A stretch of 64,000 nt of DNA from VAZQ01 sp963771845. Its GTDB lineage: Bacteria > Pseudomonadota > Alphaproteobacteria > Rhizobiales > Xanthobacteraceae. Positions 16,171 through 23,246 of the stretch are shown here, piece after piece; the first letter of the stretch is position 1, and every line of letters begins with the position of its first letter. The stretch covers positions 434,001-498,000 of the forward strand of contig CAVYVC010000024.1 in assembly GCA_963771845.1 (NCBI GenBank), read 5' to 3'. The notes beneath the pieces were generated by a model. The model had not been told where the DNA came from. It ran no database searches and worked only from the letters and a program-made list of their open reading frames with translations. Made by a program: the position numbers and the translations under genes.

Positions 16171-16292
16171 GCACGCTGGTCATCGCCGCCAGCATCGCAG
16201 TCAAATGGGTCGTCGAGGAACCAGGGACCGCAGCGGCACTATCGCTGCTTGGGCCTCGAATGAGTGCTATAAAGAACGGATCATCCCGATAG
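16167..16292 (+). pseudogene. truncated VapC (PIN-domain) toxin
   Basis: Begins MSTLVIAASIAVKWVVEEPG, which matches the first strand and helix of VapC toxins (usual pattern VIDASVAVKWVV-E). The first catalytic aspartate is replaced by alanine (VIAAS instead of VIDAS). The frame then leaves the family after about 30 of roughly 130 residues and stops at 16292, inside the 3' end of the convergent EamA gene. Both the missing metal-binding residue and the truncation mean it cannot be an active RNase. Probably a toxin-antitoxin locus deleted when the neighbouring DNA was rearranged. Confidence 0.6.
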
Positions 16293-17166
16293 CAATGCCA
16301 CTGATAATGAGGACCATTGCGAGAATGAGCGAGGCTCCGATCGGTTCACCGAGGCCAATCGCTGAGCAAACAACCCCAACGATTGGAACCGCCAGCAAAG
16401 CCAGCGCGGTGGTAATCGCCGGCAAATCGCGATTGATGGTCTGCATTGCCCAGTAGGGCAGCGCGATTCCGACAGTGCCGCCATAGACGAGGAGCAGGAT
16501 CAGCCGCGCGCTCCATTCGATGTGGGGAACACCTTCAAAAATGAGGGCAAGCGGCGCCAGAATGCAGGTCGCCAATAACGCTTGCCAAGGCACGAGTTCG
16601 AACGGAGTGGATACCCATTTATGCGCGCGGACATGGAGAATGCTTGCAGCCCAACACAGCGAGCCGAGCAGAACTAACGAATTACCTGTGAGTGCAAGGC
16701 GATCCCGCCAGTCGAAAGAAAGTGGATTGAACAGGAGAGCGATTCCCAGCATTCCCATGGTCACGCCGATCAAGCGCGCAGGCGTGAGGGCTTCGCCGAG
16801 AAAGACACGCGCTCCTACCATCACCCAGAGCGGCGTCGTATAGCCGAGCACAACCGAGCGGCCGGCAGGAACGAATTGCAGTCCCACGCTCACCAACGCG
16901 GCAAAAGCAACCATGTGCAAGAGTGCAACGTTGAGGACGACGGGAGTGTCGCCCCGTTTTGGAAAGTTAAGGGATTGCCGGCTTGCTGAAACCGTGAACA
17001 ATACCGTGGTCCCGATTGATGATCGCAGGACCAATGTCCAAAGCGGGGCAACATCCTGCAATATTGCCTTGATGACCGGCCACGCTGTCCCCCAGCTCAC
17101 GGCAATGGCGGCGAGGAGTAGAATGGCTTGTGGACGTCGCAATGTTGATGCTGGTCGCTGCCCCAC
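16267..17166 (-). CDS. EamA/DMT-family transporter
   Basis: About 299 residues with ten hydrophobic helices in the 5+5 arrangement of drug/metabolite exporters: AILLLAAIAVSWGTAWPVIK, LWTLVLRSSIGTTVLFTVSA, VALLHMVAFAALVSVGLQFV, GRSVVLGYTTPLWVMVGARV, RLIGVTMGMLGIALLFNPLS and so on. The PLWV and second-repeat GIALPYWAMQTINRDLPAI motifs are typical. Function is usually efflux of amino acids or other metabolites; substrate unknown. The GTG at 17166 (MGQRPASTLRRPQ) is chosen because upstream residues are not hydrophobic and do not look like family sequence; the ribosome site is weak. Its 3' end overlaps the VapC remnant on the other strand. Confidence 0.88.
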   Translation of the reverse strand: MGQRPASTLRRPQAILLLAAIAVSWGTAWPVIKAILQDVAPLWTLVLRSSIGTTVLFTVSASRQSLNFPKRGDTPVVLNVALLHMVAFAALVSVGLQFVPAGRSVVLGYTTPLWVMVGARVFLGEALTPARLIGVTMGMLGIALLFNPLSFDWRDRLALTGNSLVLLGSLCWAASILHVRAHKWVSTPFELVPWQALLATCILAPLALIFEGVPHIEWSARLILLLVYGGTVGIALPYWAMQTINRDLPAITTALALLAVPIVGVVCSAIGLGEPIGASLILAMVLIISGIAIGMIRSL

Positions 17167-17366
17167 GACATCCCGCTTGATAGAAAGTGTCCTGACCCCC
17201 CTCCTTATATCACCGACCGATGGAGGTTCTATTTGACGGGTGGCGAAAAATCTCTGCGCCTGCTCCAAGAGACGAAATTCGAACCAGGCGCGACCGATTC
17301 CTAGAGCAAGTGTGAGTGCCGGCTTGTCCCGCTTCCGACTGCTCTCGAATAAGCACCGGTTATCCA

Positions 17367-17969
17367 ATGAAGCTCTACGTCACGTTCACCTCGCCATACG
17401 CGCGCTTGGCGCGCATTCTCGTCCTAGAGAAGGCACTCGAGGACCGCGTTGAGATTATCGAGGCGAAAACGCGCACCTCGGACAGTCCTTATTATCAGAT
17501 CAATCCGTCAGGCCGCGTGCCCTTCTTGGTTGACGATGCCGGCATTGGCATGGAGGACAGCCAGCTCATCTGCGCCTATCTCGATAGCCTTGACGGGAAG
17601 CCTCGCTTCCATGACCCGCTGCGTGCATCCGACTGGGATTACCTACGGCTCGAATACGCGGCGCGCAGCATGTGTGAAGGAATCTGCGTATGGGTGCGCG
17701 AAATGAGCCGACCAGCGAGCGAGCGTTCGCCGACCGTTCTCGCCCATGAGGTAAGTCGCGCCAAGCGGCTGGCGGACGTTTTTGAGGACCGTGCAGCTGA
17801 TCCTTTCATGCAGGGACCGCCCTGCATGGCACACTTTATCCTCGCAGCGGCTCTCGATGTAGCGCGGAAGCGCGGCTTCGGCGATCTCATCAATGGCCGC
17901 CCGCAGCTCGCTACCTGGATGCGCTCCATTTCCGGCCTTCCTTCCATGCAGAGGACGGCCCCAGCGTAA
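17367..17969 (+). CDS. glutathione S-transferase family protein
   Basis: 200 residues. The N-terminal thioredoxin-like domain reads KLYVTFTSPYARLARILVLE, with the SPYAR active-site loop in place of a classical Tyr/Cys, then NPSGRVPFLVDDAGIGMEDS, which contains the cis-Pro and the Glu-Asp-Ser that grip glutathione. The all-helical C-terminal domain follows. The start at MKLYVT is the family norm; an upstream in-frame extension to 17316 has no such support. Stand-alone gene. The substrate is unknown; many rhizobial GSTs of this kind act in detoxification or stress defence. Confidence 0.9.
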   Translation: MKLYVTFTSPYARLARILVLEKALEDRVEIIEAKTRTSDSPYYQINPSGRVPFLVDDAGIGMEDSQLICAYLDSLDGKPRFHDPLRASDWDYLRLEYAARSMCEGICVWVREMSRPASERSPTVLAHEVSRAKRLADVFEDRAADPFMQGPPCMAHFILAAALDVARKRGFGDLINGRPQLATWMRSISGLPSMQRTAPA

Positions 17970-18000
17970 CCCAACGGCCGTTATTTGACGGAAAGCGGTC

Positions 18001-18981
18001 ATGAAAAAACTCACGATTGCGTGCGGGCGGTATGATCGGACCCAGGCGTTGATTGACGGGCGCGTCGCACCGGAAGGGGTCGATCTGACATTCATTCCGC
18101 TGCGTCCGGGCGAGACGTTCTGGCGCATGCTCAATCATGGTGAGTTCGATGCTTCCGAGATGTCGCTCTCGTCCTACACGATCCTGCGCTCGGAGGGCGA
18201 CACGCGCTTCATTGCGATCCCGGTGTTCCCTTCGCGCGTGTTCCGCCATTCCGCCGTCTACCTGCGCGCCGGCTCCAAAATAGATAAGCCGCAGGATCTC
18301 AAAGGCGCCCGCGTGGGCGTCGGCGATTATCAGATGACGGCGGCGGTCTGGGTGCGCGGTTTCCTCACCCACGAATACGGCGTGATGCCGCACGATATCG
18401 AATGGGTCACCGGCAGGCCGGTTCGCCCAATCAAGCCGCCGCAAGGGGTGAAGCTTCGACCCATCGCGCCGGAGATGTCGCTCGAGGCGATGCTTGCATC
18501 GGGCGAGATCGACGCGCTCGTATCGGTGCCGATTCCCAATGGCCTCGGCAAAGGCATCCAGCGGCTGTTTCCCGATTTCCGCACCGTCGAAGCGCAATAC
18601 TTCAAAAAGACAAATATTTTTCCAATCATGCACACCTTTGTGCTCAAGACGCGGCTTTACGAAGAGAATCCTTGGCTCGCGATCAGCTTCTATCGTGCAT
18701 TCTGCAGAGCGCGCGACCTCGCCTACAGAACAATGTACGACAGCAACGCCTTGACGGTGGGCCTGCCCTGGGTGATTGACGAGGTTGAAACGAGCCGGCG
18801 AATCTTTGGCCCGCAGGTCTGGGATTATTCCATCGAAGGGAGCCGGCCGACGTTGGATGCGCTCATGGCTTATCTCGATGAGCAGGGCCTCGCGCGACGG
18901 CGAATGAACATCGAGGACCTTTTCGCACCGAATATCGAGCCGGGGCTTGCGGAATATCTGCGCGGGACGGGGGAAGAGTGA
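18001..18981 (+). CDS. 4,5-dihydroxyphthalate decarboxylase-like / ABC-type solute-binding fold protein
   Basis: 326 residues without a signal peptide: MKKLTIACGRYDRTQALIDG, then GVDLTFIPLRPGETFWRMLN, FDASEMSLSSYTILRSEGDT, DLKGARVGVGDYQMTAAVWV and GEIDALVSVPIPNGLGKGIQ. This is a type II periplasmic-binding-protein fold in the cytoplasm. Database practice names the family after 4,5-dihydroxyphthalate decarboxylase, but most members are uncharacterised and some act as solute receptors. No phthalate-pathway genes are nearby, so I would not assign that reaction here. A strong hairpin immediately after the stop probably ends transcription. Confidence 0.8.
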   Translation: MKKLTIACGRYDRTQALIDGRVAPEGVDLTFIPLRPGETFWRMLNHGEFDASEMSLSSYTILRSEGDTRFIAIPVFPSRVFRHSAVYLRAGSKIDKPQDLKGARVGVGDYQMTAAVWVRGFLTHEYGVMPHDIEWVTGRPVRPIKPPQGVKLRPIAPEMSLEAMLASGEIDALVSVPIPNGLGKGIQRLFPDFRTVEAQYFKKTNIFPIMHTFVLKTRLYEENPWLAISFYRAFCRARDLAYRTMYDSNALTVGLPWVIDEVETSRRIFGPQVWDYSIEGSRPTLDALMAYLDEQGLARRRMNIEDLFAPNIEPGLAEYLRGTGEE

Positions 18982-19006
18982 AATCGCAAGCCGGACCTGC
19001 CGCACT

Positions 19007-21262
19007 CTACTGCGCAACCCGGGCAAGCCCGGGTTGCGTGGGAGAGTTAGCAGGGCCGTCGTGCTGTACCGCTGTCCGTTCAAGCCGGGTGATTTCGCTG
19101 TCGTACCACGCGAGGTCCGTCTTCCATTGCGGATTATCCGGCACGGACGTGACGAGCCGTGCAACGATCTCGCGGCCTCTGTGCAGCTCGATCAAAGCTT
19201 GTGGGATATCTCCAAGCTTGACAAGCAGCGCAATGATCGGGGGGTAACTCCCGGCGAGATCTTCCTGCCACTCGGTATTACTCGGATCGGACTTGGCGAG
19301 ATGCTCGGCAATGGTGAGGCTTTCGCGATAGGCTTGCAACGCTTCGGTTAGATGGCCTTGCGCCGCCAGCACTTCGGCGATGCGGTCATGGGCGACTGAT
19401 ATATCGCGCTGCCACTCGCTATTGCTGGTATCTATCTCGCTCAGGCGCGCAAAGATGGCGAGGCTTGCGCGGTAGGAGCGGAGCGCCTCGCTCGGCTTGC
19501 CCTGCACCAACAGCACGTCGCCGACCTTGTTGTAAGAGACCGAAAGATCGCGCTGCCAGATGGTGTTGGCAGGATCGGCCTTGCTCAGGCGCTCGGCAAT
19601 GGCGAGAGCGGCGCGATGGGCCGCAAGCGCCTCGTCCGGCTCATCCTGCGCCAACAGAACGTCGCCGACCTTGCTGTAGGATACCGAGAGATCGCGCTGC
19701 CAGCCGGCATTGCCGGGATCGGCCTTGGTCAGCCGCTCCTTGATGACGAGGCTTTCGCGATAAGCTTGCAGCGCCTCGGTCAAACTGCCTTGCACCATCA
19801 GCACGTTTCCGACGCGCTCGTACGAGACCGCGAGATCGCGCTGCCGCTGGGTATTGCCGGCATCGGCTTTTGCCAGGCGTTCCGCAATGGAAAGGCTTGC
19901 GCGATAGGCTTCCAACGCCTGCGAGAGCTTGCCCTGGGTTAAGAGCACATCACCGACTTTGGTGTCGGCGATCGAGAGATCGCGCTGCCAACCGGCGTTG
20001 CCGGGATCGCGCCGCGTGAGACTTTCGATGAAGGTTTTCCTCGCCTCGTACTGCGCGAGAGCAGCGGCAAGATCGCCCTGTCGCAGCAGGACGTCTCCGA
20101 TGAGCTCGTGGCGAATGGCAAGGTCAAACTGGAATCCAGCATTGCCGGGATCGGCCTTGGCCAGGCGCTCGATGATGGCGAGGCTCTCGCGGTAGACCCG
20201 CAGCGCATCGGAGAGCTTGCCCTGGATCAGGAGCACGTCGCCAACTTCGGCATAAGCAATCGAGAGGTCTCGCTGATAGACCTTGTCGTCAGGCTTTTCG
20301 GCGGCAAGCCCGGCGAGCAGAGCGTAAGCTTCCGTCGCTCGCTCGAATTGCTTGCTGGTGTCGCCGAGAATCTGATAGTTGCGCGCGAACTGGATCAGCA
20401 TCCACGCCTTGCGATAGCGCAGCTCCGGCGTGGGGCGGCCATAGCGCGCCATCTCCTCGAACAGGCCTTCCGCCCGGGCAAGCAGGCGCAGCGTGGCCGC
20501 GCGTGGCACGTTGTAGGTCTCGGCCTGCGCCACCGCTTCATCCACGATTTCGGTCGCGCGCTTGAGCGTGGCATTGAGGAACGCCTCATTGGTCTTGAGC
20601 TGCTGCCAGGCATAGACCGCGCTGCCGGTTGCCGCGATCGCAAGTAAAAGGAAAACTCCAGCGAGCGCGGCCCAGAACCGGTTGCGCCGCTTGCGTGCCC
20701 GCTGGCGCGCCGCAGGAGTTCGTCGAGTCCCCACCCCCAGAAGCGCCGCCACGACCTTCTGCTTCGCGATCTCCTTGCCGTCACCCTGCGGCCGCGCGTC
20801 AGCCGCGATCGGCTCCTCGCGCTCGTCGGTGATTGCTCCGTCCGCGGCAACCCGAAAACGCAGCGCGGGCGGGAAACATTCGCGTGCTGTATCGCCCGGC
20901 TCGCCAGCTACGATTACCGGGATCACGCGCGCGGCGCGGCCCAGCATTTTGAACCGGCGCACCTCCTCGTTGACGTATTCGCTTTGCGCCGCATTGGGCG
21001 AGCAGACAACGATAAGGAATTGCGCTGCTTCGAGCGCGCTCAGGGTGTGCTGCGTGAGCGAGTGCCCGGCCGAAAAGTCTTCGCGATCGCGGAAGATGGG
21101 CCGCAACGTCTTCGGCACCGGCCCGGCCGCGCTCGCGCGGCCGGAGAGCTCCTTGTCGATCCGGTAGCTTTCGAGAGCCGCGTGCAGCCATTTGGCCCAT
21201 GCCTTGTCGCGATGGCTGTAGCTCAGGAAGGCGCGATACTTGAACGGAACCGGTTCGTTCAC
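19007..21262 (-). CDS. TIR-domain protein with membrane helix and TPR array
   Basis: About 751 residues. Residues 1-130: TIR_2 domain (YRAFLSYSHRDKAWAKWLHA; SALEAAQFLIVVCSPNAAQS; EYVNEEVRRFKMLGRAARVI), with the glutamates of EYVNEEV at the expected place of the catalytic acid. One membrane helix near 215 (FWAALAGVFLLLAIAATGSA). From about 290 onward there are some eight diverged TPR-like repeats of about 51 residues, core WQRDLSVSYxKVGDVLLxQG then EALxAYRxSLxIxERLxKADPGN. GTG 21262 is chosen for the AAGGAG just upstream. The sigma factor gene ends 25 bases before it, so they form an operon. Bacterial TIR domains can be NADases or scaffolds; with an ECF partner, stress signalling is as likely as phage defence. 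Confidence 0.88.
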   Translation of the reverse strand: MNEPVPFKYRAFLSYSHRDKAWAKWLHAALESYRIDKELSGRASAAGPVPKTLRPIFRDREDFSAGHSLTQHTLSALEAAQFLIVVCSPNAAQSEYVNEEVRRFKMLGRAARVIPVIVAGEPGDTARECFPPALRFRVAADGAITDEREEPIAADARPQGDGKEIAKQKVVAALLGVGTRRTPAARQRARKRRNRFWAALAGVFLLLAIAATGSAVYAWQQLKTNEAFLNATLKRATEIVDEAVAQAETYNVPRAATLRLLARAEGLFEEMARYGRPTPELRYRKAWMLIQFARNYQILGDTSKQFERATEAYALLAGLAAEKPDDKVYQRDLSIAYAEVGDVLLIQGKLSDALRVYRESLAIIERLAKADPGNAGFQFDLAIRHELIGDVLLRQGDLAAALAQYEARKTFIESLTRRDPGNAGWQRDLSIADTKVGDVLLTQGKLSQALEAYRASLSIAERLAKADAGNTQRQRDLAVSYERVGNVLMVQGSLTEALQAYRESLVIKERLTKADPGNAGWQRDLSVSYSKVGDVLLAQDEPDEALAAHRAALAIAERLSKADPANTIWQRDLSVSYNKVGDVLLVQGKPSEALRSYRASLAIFARLSEIDTSNSEWQRDISVAHDRIAEVLAAQGHLTEALQAYRESLTIAEHLAKSDPSNTEWQEDLAGSYPPIIALLVKLGDIPQALIELHRGREIVARLVTSVPDNPQWKTDLAWYDSEITRLERTAVQHDGPANSPTQPGLARVAQ
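19013..19038. terminator. 12-bp perfect hairpin between convergent genes
   Basis: CGCAACCCGGGC, loop AA, GCCCGGGTTGCG. It lies 32 bases past the stop of the rightward gene and overlaps the last codons (PGLARVAQ) of the leftward TIR-TPR gene. It lacks a long T run, so it may act as a bidirectional terminator or 3' stabiliser. Confidence 0.6.
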
Positions 21263-21287
21263 ATCCACTCCTTCGATGGATCCGATT

Positions 21288-21899
21288 TCACAGGCAAGCG
21301 CGCTCCACGCCGCGCGCGGCCAACAGCTCGGCAACGCGCTTGCGCGCATAAAATACCCGGGTCTTCACCGTGTTTGCGGGCACCCCGGTAATGCGGGCGA
21401 CCTCCTCGATCGACTGCTCGTGATAATAGACGAGGTCGAGGACCTCGCGATGGGCGCTTGAGAGCTGTTTGAGACAGGTTTGCAGGATCGCGCCGCGCTC
21501 GACCGATTGCATGATGCGCTCCGGATCATCGCCCGGATCTTGTATCGATTCGTCGAGGTCATCGCCGAGCAGGTCCACATGCTGCCGGCGCAGCGCCGAT
21601 AGCGCCTTATAGCGGGCGATAGCCAGAATCCATGTGATGACCTGCGAGCGTCCCTCGAAACCGCCCGCAGCGCGCCAGACTTCAAGAAACACGTCGCTGA
21701 GCAAATCCTCGGCCGTGGACTTGTCGCCGACAATGCGCGTAAGGAAGCGGAATATGTGCAGGTTGTGCCGGGCGAAAAGAACACGCATGGCATCCCGGTC
21801 GCCGGTGGCGATCAACTGTACCAGTGCGTTGTCCGATGTTGAGCGGGCGGACGATTGCCCGCCCAAAGAAGCGCCGGGAATTGCCTGACTGTATTCCAT
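21288..21899 (-). CDS. ECF-type RNA polymerase sigma factor (second paralogue)
   Basis: 203 residues. Region 2 is AMRVLFARHNLHIFRFLTRI, EDLLSDVFLEVWRAAGGFEG, then WILAIARYKALSALRRQ. Region 4 is LSSAHREVLDLVYYHEQSIE, then TGVPANTVKTRVFYARKRVA. It is the first gene of an operon with the TIR-TPR protein. No anti-sigma factor is adjacent, so control may act through the TIR-TPR partner (inference). An imperfect palindrome TATACCTTGGTATA lies about 105 bases upstream. Close resemblance to the sigma factor at 736-1332 suggests an old duplication within the lineage. Confidence 0.93.
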   Translation of the reverse strand: MEYSQAIPGASLGGQSSARSTSDNALVQLIATGDRDAMRVLFARHNLHIFRFLTRIVGDKSTAEDLLSDVFLEVWRAAGGFEGRSQVITWILAIARYKALSALRRQHVDLLGDDLDESIQDPGDDPERIMQSVERGAILQTCLKQLSSAHREVLDLVYYHEQSIEEVARITGVPANTVKTRVFYARKRVAELLAARGVERACL

Positions 21900-22003
21900 G
21901 ACCGGACCCCCAATCTCGCTCAGTAATGCAAGCCGTAAAGGGGCCGGTAAACCTCCTCCATTCTACATTGGGAAGCATTTGCTAGCTAAAACGAAGGGGT
22001 CCT

Positions 22004-22017
22004 TATACCTTGGTATA
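22004..22017. promoter_or_regulatory. palindrome TATACCTTGGTATA upstream of the ECF sigma gene
   Basis: A near-perfect dyad 105 bases before the sigma start. A similar site, TATACTTGAGTATA, lies at 22527-22540 upstream of the response regulator. Repetition at two adjacent promoters suggests a shared regulator, perhaps the LuxR-type protein encoded at 22609-23244. Confidence 0.45.
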
Positions 22018-22064
22018 GTGCTGGGTCAGGGATGTTGACGCACAGCGGCGGCGCGGACGCTGGT

Positions 22065-22418
22065 CTAATCCCGCAAGGCCTCGTCAAGGCATGCGATCAG
22101 GCTTTCGTCGGCAAACGGCTTGCGCAAAAAACCGATCGCCCCGGCGGTTAGCGCCTGCGCGCGGGCCTTTTCCTCAAAATGGCCGGTCATGAAAATGATC
22201 GGGGTGCGATGGCCATCGGCAATCAACCGGTGCTGCAAGTCGGCTCCGCTCATGCCGCGCATGTGCAGGTCTGTGATCACGCAAGCGCAGTCGCGGATGC
22301 GATCCGAATGCAGGTATTCCTCGGCCGACGAAAATATCGCCGCGCAGTAGCCGAGCGATCGAACAAGCCTTGCTGTCGATTCGCGTACGGATGCGTCGTC
22401 GTCAATGATTGATATCAC
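22065..22418 (-). CDS. single-domain response regulator (receiver only)
   Basis: 117 residues of a CheY-like receiver: ISIIDDDASVRESTARLVRS with the acidic pocket, phospho-acceptor Asp in CACVITDLHMRGMSGADLQH, the Thr/Ser switch in TPIIFMTGHFEEKARAQALT and the lysine in GAIGFLRKPFADESLIACLD. No output domain. GTG at 22418 is preferred (AAGG six bases upstream); 22448 is an alternative. It lies downstream of a FixJ-type regulator and kinase on the same strand, so it may be a phosphate sink or second target of that kinase. Confidence 0.9.
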   Translation of the reverse strand: MISIIDDDASVRESTARLVRSLGYCAAIFSSAEEYLHSDRIRDCACVITDLHMRGMSGADLQHRLIADGHRTPIIFMTGHFEEKARAQALTAGAIGFLRKPFADESLIACLDEALRD

Positions 22419-22526
22419 GCGGAGCCTTGCCAATACCCCATCCCCCACTCCGCGCGATTTAGCGCGCAGAGGCGCAAAGCGCCATTGTACATAAGCAAGG
22501 TTGGATATCGGCTCCGTTTACAGAAT

Positions 22527-22540
22527 TATACTTGAGTATA
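22527..22540. promoter_or_regulatory. palindrome TATACTTGAGTATA upstream of the receiver gene
   Basis: TATAC-N4-GTATA, the same design as the site at 22004-22017, about 109 bases before the chosen receiver start and within the 190-bp gap after the FixJ-like gene. Confidence 0.45.
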
Positions 22541-22608
22541 GGGCGTCACGCCGCAGCAGCGCCGCAGCACCATGTCGGTCGGTCATGTTGTAGCGTCATG
22601 TCGCCGCG

Positions 22609-23244
22609 TCATGTTGTCTCCTGGCGAAGGCCCAGGGCATCTGCCATCCGCACCAGCTCGGCAATCGATTTTGCTCCCATTTTTCGCATCACATTGCCGC
22701 GGTGAACCTTGACCGTGATCTCGCTCACGCGGAGCTTGCCGGCGATCTGCTTGTTCATCAAACCGGCGGTGACGAGGAACATGACCTCCTGCTCGCGCGC
22801 GGTGAGGGAATCGAAGCTTTCGCGCAGCCTGGCGGTATCACCGGCGGCCTTGCGCCGGCCGCGGTCGCGTTCAAGGCCCGCCTGCACGGCGTCCAGCATG
22901 TCCTGATCGCGAAACGGCTTTGGCAGAAACTCCACCGCTCCCGCTTTCATGGCCCGCACGGTCATCGGAATGTCGCCGTGGCCGGTCATGAAAACAATGG
23001 GGATGTCGATCTTTGTTCTGATCAACTCGGACTGGAAATCGAGTCCGCTCAACCCCGGTAACCTGACATCGAGAACCAGGCAGCTCGGAACGTCCGGCAG
23101 CTTGTTGCGCAGAAATTCGGCTCCCGAAGCGAACGCTTTCACCTGCAAACCAACCGATCGGAACAAGCGCGATAAACCTTCGCGCAAGGATGCGTCGTCA
23201 TCGATCACGAACACGACCGGCAGCGGTTCAGCACTTGCGATCAT
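22609..23244 (-). CDS. FixJ/NarL-type response regulator (receiver + LuxR HTH)
   Basis: 211 residues. Receiver: VVFVIDDDASLREGLSRLFR, phospho-Asp in SCLVLDVRLPGLSGLDFQSE, IVFMTGHGDIPMTVRAMKAG and EFLPKPFRDQDMLDAV. C-terminal LuxR helix-turn-helix: LTAREQEVMFLVTAGLMNKQ then LRVSEITVKVHRGNVMRKMG. This is the FixJ/NodW/TodT layout common in rhizobia, acting as a transcription activator once phosphorylated. The ATG at 23244 is three bases after the kinase stop, so the two are surely one operon; the longer frame to 23307 would overlap the kinase. The likely partner is the histidine kinase at 23247-25735. Confidence 0.93.
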   Translation of the reverse strand: MIASAEPLPVVFVIDDDASLREGLSRLFRSVGLQVKAFASGAEFLRNKLPDVPSCLVLDVRLPGLSGLDFQSELIRTKIDIPIVFMTGHGDIPMTVRAMKAGAVEFLPKPFRDQDMLDAVQAGLERDRGRRKAAGDTARLRESFDSLTAREQEVMFLVTAGLMNKQIAGKLRVSEITVKVHRGNVMRKMGAKSIAELVRMADALGLRQETT

Positions 23245-23246
23245 GG

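Noticed and set aside
17911..19164. 417-codon minus-strand frame opposite the 4,5-dihydroxyphthalate decarboxylase-like gene
   Set aside because: Shadow frame: the plus strand has the recognisable protein, and this one has no known motif.
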